A stretch of DNA of 7,314 bases from Clostridiales bacterium (GTDB lineage: Bacteria > Bacillota > Clostridia > Christensenellales > Aristaeellaceae), in assembly GCA_022776785.1 (NCBI GenBank), contig JALFHA010000328.1, positions 1-7,314 on the forward strand, given 5' to 3'. The notes under the pieces were generated by a model. It did not search any database. It had not been told where the DNA came from and worked only from the letters and a program-made list of their open reading frames with translations. This document shows, piece after piece, positions 1-5,536 of this stretch. How positions within the stretch are numbered: the stretch's first letter is position 1; each line of letters starts with the position of its first letter. Made by a program: the position numbers and the translations under genes.

Positions 1-1
1 A

Positions 2-904
2 TGGAATGAATCGGGCGACTGCTTTCTGACCGCCAGAAACTACGATTACCGGCACACCGACCCCTCTGGCGCATATACCGGCTTAAACGTGGTCCTGCGC
101 TGCGCTCCGGAGGGAAAATACAAATCCCTCGGCATCGCGGACGCCTGCTGGCTCAGTCTGGCAGGAGGAGCCTACTATGCCGGCGTGCTCGATGACGGCA
201 CGACGGATACCTCGCTGGCTGTGCTGCTCCCGTATCTCTGCGTGGATGGAATCAATGAAAAGGGCGTCACCGTTTCCATTCTGAAGCTGGACGTCAAGGA
301 GGGCGAGACCGCTGTAGACCAGCAGGAGCCCGGCAGGGCCGCTATCGGTCATTCCGTGCTCGCACGCTATATTCTGGACAGCTGCGCCACGGTGGAGGAA
401 GCGGTGGCCTTGGCTCAGGAATACAACATCCGGAATACGGGCGGCATGGATTTCCACCTGTTCGTCACCGACGCCACGGGGGCTTCCGTCGTGCTGGAAT
501 GGCGCTATAACCAGCTGACCGTGACGGATACCAACGCCGTAACCAACTTCTATGTGGGCTTTGACGACGCTGAGGATCGCTATAAGGATGGCGTCTGTAC
601 GGAAAAGGTGGTCAGGCTGGAGAACACGGTGCGGGATTACCATTACGGCTACGGCCATGGCTATCACCGCCTGACCGGCATTGTCAGCGCGCTGGAGCGC
701 TATATCGATTTCTCCCAGGAAAGCTGCGTGCCGAAGATGACACAGACGCAGGCCATGCGGATTCTCAGCGTCGCTGCGCAGGATCCGGGAACAGAGGCGA
801 CCTCCATGACGCAATACAGCGTGATCTACAACGCACAGGATGCGAGCGCAACCGTCTGGCTCCAGCAGGACTATGCCACGGCTTACCATCTGACGATGGA
901 GTAA
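2..904 (+). CDS. Linear amide C-N hydrolase (choloylglycine hydrolase / penicillin V acylase family), N-terminus off window
   Basis: The reading frame is open from base 2 to a TAA at 902-904, giving about 300 residues; family members are usually 320-360, so only the extreme N-terminus is missing. The family are N-terminal-nucleophile hydrolases that cleave linear amide bonds (bile salt hydrolase, penicillin V acylase, N-acyl amino acid or acyl-homoserine lactone acylases). Seen: an early TARNYDY segment matching the family's conserved Arg-Asn-x-Asp; DGINEKGVTVS, matching the conserved 'GxNExGL' strand; FVTDATGASVVLEW, matching the 'DaxGxsvviE' strand; then VTNFYVG, where the family has its conserved Thr-Asn; and a C-terminal YSVIYNAQDASATVW strand. 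The catalytic Cys should lie just upstream, outside the window, so activity and any signal peptide cannot be judged. Substrate is unknown. GTG at 89 is internal, because family motifs lie upstream of it. No gene follows in the same direction. Confidence 0.85.
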   Translation, partial: WNESGDCFLTARNYDYRHTDPSGAYTGLNVVLRCAPEGKYKSLGIADACWLSLAGGAYYAGVLDDGTTDTSLAVLLPYLCVDGINEKGVTVSILKLDVKEGETAVDQQEPGRAAIGHSVLARYILDSCATVEEAVALAQEYNIRNTGGMDFHLFVTDATGASVVLEWRYNQLTVTDTNAVTNFYVGFDDAEDRYKDGVCTEKVVRLENTVRDYHYGYGHGYHRLTGIVSALERYIDFSQESCVPKMTQTQAMRILSVAAQDPGTEATSMTQYSVIYNAQDASATVWLQQDYATAYHLTME

Positions 905-1043
905 ACGCCCGCGAATCCACTGACGGATCTTCAATGACATGCAGAAGGGCGCCGCGCAGGCACACCTGTTCAATGCCGATTCCGCAAGCCTGATATGCAT
1001 GAGCCGCTCCATCGGGAGCAGAATAGGCACTTTGCCCGACGGC

Positions 1044-1078
1044 GGGCGCTCGCGGACTGTGCGGTGCCGCGGGCGCCC
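1044..1078. repeat. GC-rich 12-bp stem-loop downstream of the hydrolase gene
   Basis: Bases 1044-1055 pair with 1067-1078 over 12 bp, including one G-T wobble at 1050/1072, with an 11-nt loop. It lies 140 bp after the hydrolase stop. Neither strand has a T-tract directly after the stem, so it is not a classical intrinsic terminator. It could protect the 3' end of the hydrolase mRNA or slow polymerase; that is inference. The rest of 905-1169 shows no convincing gene on either strand. Confidence 0.4.
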
Positions 1079-1169
1079 ACCGCAAATCGTTCCTCCACAA
1101 TAAGCCGTTTTGAGCCGCGGATGCTTCGTCCATAATCTTCACCTTATAGGAAACGGAAACCACTTGGTA

Positions 1170-1199
1170 TTGGACAAAGCTGCGAAAACATGTTATGCT
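1170..1199 (+). promoter_or_regulatory. Possible sigma-70-type promoter for the structured region
   Basis: TTGGAC at 1170-1175 (4 of 6 to the -35 consensus) is followed after 18 nt by TATGCT at 1194-1199 (4 of 6 to the -10 consensus). Transcription would start near 1206. Support comes mainly from context: an intrinsic terminator on the same strand lies about 300 nt downstream and a hairpin-rich stretch lies between them. The match is modest and could be chance. Confidence 0.3.
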
Positions 1200-1249
1200 C
1201 ATCGCAACGACACAAATCTATCAAGCACATCGGATGGTTTGAAAGGAGT

Positions 1250-1422
1250 ACAGTGTATGATACTGTCTTGCACTTAAAAGCTCGAATATAAGCGCGAAGC
1301 GAAGAAGGGAGTTTGAGGGATGAAATCCCTCAGGCAGGTTTGGGCGGCAGCCCAATGTTCCCTTATTGTTCAAAAGAAAAAGCAGTTTCAGAGCAGGATG
1401 CGAAGCATCCTACGATTGAAAC
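1250..1422. repeat. Tandem cluster of short hairpins, several with GAA triloops
   Basis: Five stems lie in a row. 1250-1266 has 7 bp including one wobble, with the triloop ATG. 1293-1301 has 3 bp with the triloop GAA. 1314-1332 has a perfect 8 bp with the triloop GAA. 1340-1355 has a perfect 6 bp with a 4-nt loop. 1395-1411 has a perfect 7 bp with the triloop GAA and is enclosed by a further 6-bp stem, 1385-1390 with 1417-1422. The GCGAAGC cores at 1294-1300 and 1400-1406 are the exceptionally stable DNA mini-hairpin sequence. The repeated design (stem, GAA, stem) suggests selection for structure rather than coding. Confidence 0.55.
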
Positions 1423-1466
1423 GGGGCTGATTCTGCAAAGCTAGATTTTAGCCGCAAAATAGTATC

Positions 1467-1502
1467 AGCTTCCAATGGCAGATTGTCCGTTGGAAGCTTT
1501 TC
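1467..1502 (+). terminator. Intrinsic terminator, + strand
   Basis: AGCTTCCAA at 1467-1475 pairs perfectly with 1490-1498. The stem extends inward by a G-T wobble and two G-C pairs, leaving an 8-nt loop (1479-1486). The stem runs straight into a T-tract at 1498-1501, so it points to + strand transcription. The opposite strand has no comparable T-run. It lies about 560 bp past the hydrolase stop, so it more likely ends a separate transcript starting near 1206, or else a long 3' extension of the hydrolase mRNA. Confidence 0.6.
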
Positions 1503-1596
1503 TCTTGCTGTGAACATGGGCACACAGGCCGCAAAACGCGATGCAGCCGTCAGCCACCCGATTTGACAAATTATGGTCTTTTTCTGTAAGCCCCTT

Positions 1597-1770
1597 GCTG
1601 GTGATGACGTTGCTACAGGGATCCTGCGGCGTGGAGCGCAGGTGAACGCTGCTGCCGCTGCTGGTCTTGACCTACAGCGTCGCGGAATTAGCGCTGGCGC
1701 ACGCCGGAGCCAGTGCCAGCACGGCAAGCAGACTGAGCAGCGCCAGCATGATAACCGTCTCTTTGCACAT
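1597..1770 (-). pseudogene. Remnant of a secreted SH3b-domain protein: signal peptide plus start of SH3 domain, broken by TAG
   Basis: A strong Shine-Dalgarno (AAGGAGG, complement of 1778-1784) stands 7 nt before an ATG at 1770. The first 32 codons form a textbook signal peptide: MCKETV, then a hydrophobic run of about 17 residues, ending PACASA with predicted cleavage after ASA. Codon 33 is TAG (1674-1672). Reading on in the same frame gives VKTSSGSSVHLRSTP and then a segment ending NVITS. This matches the first strands of bacterial SH3 (SH3_3/SH3b) domains, which typically read '...VNLRSGPSt...VI..l'. Domain similarity ends near 1597; the expected 'G..v.vl...ggW.kV' half is absent and the frame closes at a TGA (1467-1465). 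Such proteins are usually exported and bind cell wall. It is best read as a pseudogene with a nonsense codon and a lost 3' part. Recoding of TAG is unlikely, because the domain is also truncated. Confidence 0.6.
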
Positions 1771-1835
1771 GGTATATCCTCCTTCGCCATTTCCCTCATT
1801 CTCCCGCAGGGGCGGGGAAAGGCATCTTTGCATTC

Positions 1836-1844
1836 AGTATAGCA
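1836..1844 (-). promoter_or_regulatory. Extended -10 promoter of the SH3-protein remnant
   Basis: On the minus strand TGCTATACT (1844-1836) is an extended -10 element: TG, one base, then TATACT. It would start transcription near 1829, about 60 nt before the ATG at 1770. No good -35 hexamer is seen at 16-18 nt upstream, which is acceptable for extended -10 promoters. The leader includes a small stem near 1803-1816. The promoter appears to have survived the decay of its gene. Confidence 0.4.
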
Positions 1845-1923
1845 TCGGTTCGCGGCGCGTGCAGCAGCAGGGTTTGTCGAAAAGAACACGGAATTTATAC
1901 TTTTTTCCAGCTTTCTGCCCAAA

Positions 1924-1984
1924 CGGCGCCCCCTCCGGGGGCATCGCCATCATCCTGCGATGACTCGCCCCGGAGGGGGCGCCG
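1924..1984 (-). terminator. Large stem-loop after kdpE, probable end of the ktr-kdp operon
   Basis: Bases 1924-1940 are perfectly complementary to 1968-1984, a 17-bp and very GC-rich stem. The 27-nt loop contains a second 6-bp stem, 1942-1947 with 1957-1962. It begins 18 nt past the kdpE stop codon on the minus strand. After the stem the minus strand has only TTT followed by GGGCAG, so the U-tract is weak. It may act as a leaky terminator, a pause site or an mRNA 3' stabiliser. Position and stem length make a role at the end of the operon likely. Confidence 0.55.
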
Positions 1985-2002
1985 CTTCGTATGAAACCGG
2001 CA

Positions 2003-2695
2003 TTACAGCTTCACCATCCGGTAGCCCACGCCGATATGTGTCTGAATCACCTGCGCATCGCCCGCTCCCTCGAGCTTGCGGCGCAGCGTCGCCATGTATA
2101 CGCGCAGGGAGGCGATGTCGCTCTCCATGCTCTTGCCCCAGATTTTCTGGGTGATGTAGGTGTGCGTGAGCACCTTGCCCACATTCTGGCACAGCAGGCA
2201 GAGCAGCTTGTATTCGATGGGCGTCAGGTGCAGCTCCTCGCCGCCGAGGGTGGCGGTGTTCGCCGCATAATCGACGCGCAGCGCGCCGTTGACAAAGCTG
2301 GAATCCGCCGGGGCGCTGCTCACCGTGTAGGCCAGTCGGCGCTGTGTGGCGCGCAGCCGCGCCATCAGCTCATCCACAGAAAAGGGCTTGGTCAGGTAGT
2401 CGTCCGCACCCGCGTCCAAGGCGGCGATCTTGTCCGCATCCTCGCTGCGCGCGCTGATGACGATAATCGGCATGTTCGACCAGCCGCGCACACGCCGGAT
2501 GACCTCCGCGCCCTCCATGTCCGGCAGACCCAGATCGAGCAGAATCACGTCCGGGTTGTGCGAGGAGGCCTGCACGATCGCCGCCTCGCCCGTCGGCGCC
2601 TCCGCATAGCGGTAGCCGTGCGTCCTGAGCGTGGTGACGATGAGGTTGCGCACGGATTTGTCGTCCTCCACCACGAGGACAAACAGCTTATTCAC
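2003..2695 (-). CDS. kdpE: KdpE-like response regulator (OmpR/PhoB family)
   Basis: This 230-residue protein has the size and layout of KdpE: a receiver domain (about 1-120) and a winged-helix DNA-binding domain (about 135-230). Receiver residues are all present: the acidic pocket E10-D11-D12, the phospho-acceptor D54 in ILLDLGLPD, S81 in VISAR and K103 in LTKPF. The C-terminal half carries LTPIEYKLL and the recognition region near SLRVYMATLRRKLE, ending GVGYRMVKL as in OmpR-type regulators. It should accept phosphate from the KdpD encoded just upstream and bind promoter DNA; the target is probably this K+ operon or another K+ transporter gene (inference). The start is a GTG at 2695, 9 nt after AGGAGG (complement of 2705-2710). 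The first 8 nt overlap the end of kdpD, so the two are translationally coupled. The stop is TAA. Confidence 0.93.
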   Translation of the reverse strand: MNKLFVLVVEDDKSVRNLIVTTLRTHGYRYAEAPTGEAAIVQASSHNPDVILLDLGLPDMEGAEVIRRVRGWSNMPIIVISARSEDADKIAALDAGADDYLTKPFSVDELMARLRATQRRLAYTVSSAPADSSFVNGALRVDYAANTATLGGEELHLTPIEYKLLCLLCQNVGKVLTHTYITQKIWGKSMESDIASLRVYMATLRRKLEGAGDAQVIQTHIGVGYRMVKL

Positions 2696-5264
2696 TCAAC
2701 TCTACCTCCTCCGCCGGCACGGTGAACTCGAACACCGCGCCGCATGGCTGATTGTCGCTCACCCGGATCGTGCCGCCATGGGCGTTCACGATGGATTTGC
2801 ACAGCCCAAGCCCCAGCCCGAGGCTCCTGCGGCTGTCCGCGCAGTGCTGCCCGCCGCTGTAGAACATCTCAAAGACGCGCGGCTTCTCCGCGTCCGGCAC
2901 GCCGGGGCCGTCGTCGGCGCAGCGCACGCAGATCCACGTGCCCTCCCGCCGCGCGGACAGCTCGATGTGCGAGCCGGGCGGCGTATACTTGATGGCGTTG
3001 TCCACCAGGTTGAGGATCACCTGAATGATGAGCCGCGCATCGATGCGCGCAAGGAGCATCTCCTCGCTGCTGCGGAGCGTGATGACATGATCGCGCCCCT
3101 TGCAGGTCTCGTGGCGCAGCGCCTCCTGCATGACCTCGTCCATCAGCTCCACGCACAGGCGCAGCTTCATGCGCCCGTCCTCGATGCGCGTGACATAGAG
3201 CAGGTTTTCCACCAGATTGATGAGCCAGAGCGCATCGTCATGGATGTCGGCGTAGATCTGCCGCCGCGTTTCCTCGTCGAGCGCATCCGCGCTGGCGAGC
3301 AGGTTGCTCGCATTGCCGGAGATGGCCGTCAGCGGCGTGCGCAGATCATGGGAAATGGCGCGCAGCAGGTCGGCGCGCAGCTGCTCCGTGCGGGCCTGCA
3401 TGGCCGCGGCCTCCTTTTCGCGCACATTCCGCTCATTCTCCAGCGCAAGGGCGCACTCGCCGAGGATAGCCAGCAGCATCCCATGCCCGGAAACGCCCAA
3501 GCCGTCCGCGCCCGTCGCGATGCCGACGACCGCATAGATGCGCTCGTGCAGTCGCACCGTCAGGTAGAGCCCCTGCGCCTGCGCGAAGGTATCCGTCGAG
3601 GCGCCGGCCTGCCGGTTGCTGCGCAGCGCCCATTCCGCGACGCGCCGCTCCTGACCGAGTGCGTCCGCATTTCCTCCCGGCTGCGCGGGAAAGACCTTTC
3701 CCTCCGCAAGCTCGCCATCCATAACGGAATAGACGATCACATTCCGCTTGAAGAGCTTGATGAGCTGCTCCGCGGTCGCCGCGAGAATCGCGTCCCGGCC
3801 CGATGCCTGGCTGAGCTGCTGATTCGTCTCAAACAGCACGCGCGTTCGGTAAGCCGTCTGTGCGGATTCCTGCGCGTGGTGCTTGAGCCGCGCGGCCAGC
3901 GAGCCCGTCATCAGCGCAGCCAGCAGCATGATGATAAACGTCACGGGATAGCCGGTATCGTAGGCGCGCAGCGTGAAGCGCGGCTCCGTGAACAGATAAT
4001 TGAAGATGAATACGCTGGCGATGGAGGTTATGCTGCTGCACAGCCTGTTGCTCGTCGTCACTGCGGTAAGCAGCACGCCGAGAATATACGCCATGATGAT
4101 GTTCGCCTCGCTGAAGTCAAGCTCGTAAAACGCGAGGCTGAGCGCCGTCGCCAGCGCGAAGATCGCCAGCGTCTTGACAAAATCGGAGGCCGAGACGTGC
4201 GGCAGGCGCAGTCGGCTCAGCCGCGTGAGCACGCTTGCCTGCGTCTCCCCGTCGGGGAGAATGTGCATCTCGATGCCCGGCGCAAGCTGCACCAGCCTGT
4301 CCGTGATGGAAGGCCGCCGCCACAGTCCGGTCAGCGTCATGGCGCTGCGCCCGAGCACGATCTGCGATACGCCGGACACCCGCGCATATTCTGCAATCTG
4401 GTAGGCCACGTCCTCGCCGACGACGATCTGCACATTCGCGCCAAGCTGCCCGGCCAGACGCATGTTGTCCTTGAGGCGCTTTCTGTCCTCCTCGCCGAGC
4501 CGGTCATGCCCCGCCGTGCGCACGAACAGCGCCGTCAGCGCGCAGCGGAACGCCCCTGCCATGCGCGAGGCCATGCGGATGACCCGCGCGTTGCTCGGCG
4601 CAGAGGACAGACACACGAGGATATGCTCGCGCCCCGGCGGCACATCGCCGCGCTGCGGCGGAAGCCCTCGCGCGCACAGCGCGAGCCTGTCCGCGCAGCG
4701 GCGCAGGGCCAGCTCGCGCAGCGCTGTCAGCTCCTCGAGCGAGCGTTTCTCCCCGCGCGCGGCCTGCAAAAGCGCCGCGGGCTCCCTGTCCACCATGACC
4801 ACCTGCGCCGCGCCGTCAAAGACCGCGTCGGGCACCATCGCCTGCGCTGCATCGCTGACCTCCCCGCGCATCCCCTCCAGCTGCCCGACATTGAGCGTAG
4901 CATAGACGTTCACGCCCGCGCGAAGCAGCTCCTGCACGTCCTGATCCCTGCGCTCATGGCGGCAGCCTTGCGCATTGACATGCCCGAGGCCGCCGACAGC
5001 CAGCGCATCGGGTCTGCGCTCCAGCGCCGCGTCGAGATCAAGCTCCCATGCGGTCTGCCCGCCGCTGCGCAGCTCCCGCGGCTCAATCCGCGCCAGCCCC
5101 CGGCCCATCACGCCAAGCCTGCGCGCCTCCTCCGGCTGCGTGCAGGCCACAGCGGCGCTTTCCCCGCGGCGCGCCGCCTCCTGCACGGCCCGCAGCATCG
5201 CCTGCGTCTTGCCCGTGCCCTCCGCATAGCTGAAAAAGATATAGAGCTGCCCTCTCCGCTTCAC
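2688..5264 (-). CDS. kdpD: KdpD-like sensor histidine kinase
   Basis: Membrane sensor kinase of 858 residues, near the family's ~890. Domains in order: KdpD N-terminal ATPase-like domain (1-210); universal-stress-protein domain (about 212-337); four membrane segments of the DUF4118 type (about 364-382, 387-403, 411-427, 440-457); a GAF-like linker; the HisKA helix with H639 in ISHDLRTPLTA; and an HATPase domain with N752/N756, the DDGPG loop at 784-788 and a glycine-rich LGLGLGL near 815-821. It should autophosphorylate on H639 and pass phosphate to KdpE. The Walker A is AEGTGKT (14-20). The following 'VDELAHTN' of the family reads VGGLGHVN, so the Walker B Asp-Glu is lost (residues 91-92). 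GHVNAQGCRH and GVNVYATLNV still mark the domain clearly. Start: GAGG at 5276-5273 is 8 nt before GTG 5264, better than ATG 5270 (2 nt) or GTG 5273 (inside it). It lies 70 nt after the small membrane protein gene. Confidence 0.93.
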   Translation of the reverse strand: MKRRGQLYIFFSYAEGTGKTQAMLRAVQEAARRGESAAVACTQPEEARRLGVMGRGLARIEPRELRSGGQTAWELDLDAALERRPDALAVGGLGHVNAQGCRHERRDQDVQELLRAGVNVYATLNVGQLEGMRGEVSDAAQAMVPDAVFDGAAQVVMVDREPAALLQAARGEKRSLEELTALRELALRRCADRLALCARGLPPQRGDVPPGREHILVCLSSAPSNARVIRMASRMAGAFRCALTALFVRTAGHDRLGEEDRKRLKDNMRLAGQLGANVQIVVGEDVAYQIAEYARVSGVSQIVLGRSAMTLTGLWRRPSITDRLVQLAPGIEMHILPDGETQASVLTRLSRLRLPHVSASDFVKTLAIFALATALSLAFYELDFSEANIIMAYILGVLLTAVTTSNRLCSSITSIASVFIFNYLFTEPRFTLRAYDTGYPVTFIIMLLAALMTGSLAARLKHHAQESAQTAYRTRVLFETNQQLSQASGRDAILAATAEQLIKLFKRNVIVYSVMDGELAEGKVFPAQPGGNADALGQERRVAEWALRSNRQAGASTDTFAQAQGLYLTVRLHERIYAVVGIATGADGLGVSGHGMLLAILGECALALENERNVREKEAAAMQARTEQLRADLLRAISHDLRTPLTAISGNASNLLASADALDEETRRQIYADIHDDALWLINLVENLLYVTRIEDGRMKLRLCVELMDEVMQEALRHETCKGRDHVITLRSSEEMLLARIDARLIIQVILNLVDNAIKYTPPGSHIELSARREGTWICVRCADDGPGVPDAEKPRVFEMFYSGGQHCADSRRSLGLGLGLCKSIVNAHGGTIRVSDNQPCGAVFEFTVPAEEVELSE

Positions 5265-5282
5265 ACGCATCACCTCATATTG

Positions 5283-5333
5283 ATTATAACCGACGTGTCA
5301 AACGAAGGGCGCAGCTCCGCCGGAGCCCTGCGC
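5283..5333 (-). promoter_or_regulatory. Stem-loop and promoter-like hexamers in the gap before kdpD
   Basis: The gap before kdpD holds a hairpin (5309-5314 with 5328-5333, plus an inner CTCC/GGAG stem with a 2-nt bulge). After it, on the minus strand, come a perfect TTGACA (5301-5296) and a perfect TATAAT (5288-5283). They are only 7 nt apart, so they cannot serve as a normal -35/-10 pair. TATAAT alone would place a start near 5276, at the kdpD Shine-Dalgarno. An internal promoter or processing site giving kdpDE separate expression is possible but unproven. Confidence 0.3.
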
Positions 5334-5334
5334 T

Positions 5335-5505
5335 TCATTTCTCCGGATGCGCAGGCTCAGCCGCCTCGTCCGTCTCCGCCGCCAGCTCCTCTCCGGCAGC
5401 CTCCCGCTCCAGCCGCTCAGCAATATATGCGTCCAGCCGCCTCAGGGCGGGCAGCGCCGTGAGCATCGCCGCCGCGGCGCAAAGGATCAGCCACACATCC
5501 CTCAT
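5335..5505 (-). CDS. Small single-span membrane protein between ktrA and kdpD
   Basis: A 56-residue open frame runs from ATG 5505 to TGA at 5337-5335. It has a strong Shine-Dalgarno, AGGAGG (complement of 5514-5519), 8 nt before the ATG. It reads MRDVWLILCAAAAMLTALPA followed by LRRLDAYIAERLERE and an acidic tail ending HPEK. Residues 4-21 form one membrane helix; the positive LRR just after it and the charged amphipathic stretch suggest a cytoplasmic C-terminus. It begins 31 nt after the ktrA stop and ends 70 nt before kdpD, on the same strand. I do not recognise a named family. The placement suggests a small accessory of the K+ channel or of the sensor kinase, in the way KdpF is a small subunit of KdpFABC, but no sequence similarity to KdpF is claimed. 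Start signal, spacing and composition make it very likely a real gene. Confidence 0.72.
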   Translation of the reverse strand: MRDVWLILCAAAAMLTALPALRRLDAYIAERLEREAAGEELAAETDEAAEPAHPEK

Positions 5506-5536
5506 TGCGATTTCCTCCTGCGAAAAACGCCTGCGC

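Larger units (their letters stand above)
1206..1502 (+). ncRNA. Candidate structured RNA or hairpin-rich repeat element, unidentified family
   Basis: This stretch sits between a possible promoter and a + strand intrinsic terminator. By hand count its 60-base lines are roughly 42-47% GC, clearly lower than the flanking genes. It contains a run of short, mostly perfect hairpins listed as a separate entry. A good Shine-Dalgarno (GGAG at 1245-1248) precedes an ATG at 1257, but that frame stops after six codons (TAA at 1275-1277), so it encodes at most a leader-type peptide. I do not recognise it as a T-box, known riboswitch, 6S, tmRNA, SRP or RNase P RNA. Alternatives are a dispersed repeat (MITE- or REP-like) or the debris of one. 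No protein gene follows the terminator on this strand, which argues against a cis-acting leader. Confidence 0.35.

Noticed and set aside
83..1030. A 315-codon minus-strand frame opposite the hydrolase gene.
   Set aside because: The + strand frame carries clear hydrolase family motifs; the antisense frame has no recognisable domain or good ribosome binding site.
765..1202. A 145-codon minus-strand frame reaching from the intergenic region into the hydrolase 3' end; its segment VCLRGALLHVIEDPS faintly recalls the start of an amidohydrolase.
   Set aside because: It is too short and weak a resemblance, it has no ribosome binding site, and most of the rest is antisense to a real gene.
1250..1422. 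A CRISPR array.
   Set aside because: The stems differ in sequence and spacing; there are no identical direct repeats and no spacers.
1206..1502. A T-box or known metabolite riboswitch.
   Set aside because: No T-box antiterminator motif is present, I recognise no known aptamer core, and no gene lies downstream of the terminator on that strand.
1410..1922. A 170-codon minus-strand frame across the SH3 remnant and hairpin region.
   Set aside because: It is in a different frame from the signal peptide with the strong ribosome binding site; the translation is Cys/Arg/Pro-rich and resembles no protein.
2631..5462. A 943-codon open frame on the + strand, longer than kdpD itself.
   Set aside because: It is antisense to kdpD, which has full domain structure. 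The translation is Arg/His/Ala/Gln-rich with no recognisable motif, typical of an antisense shadow in GC-rich DNA.
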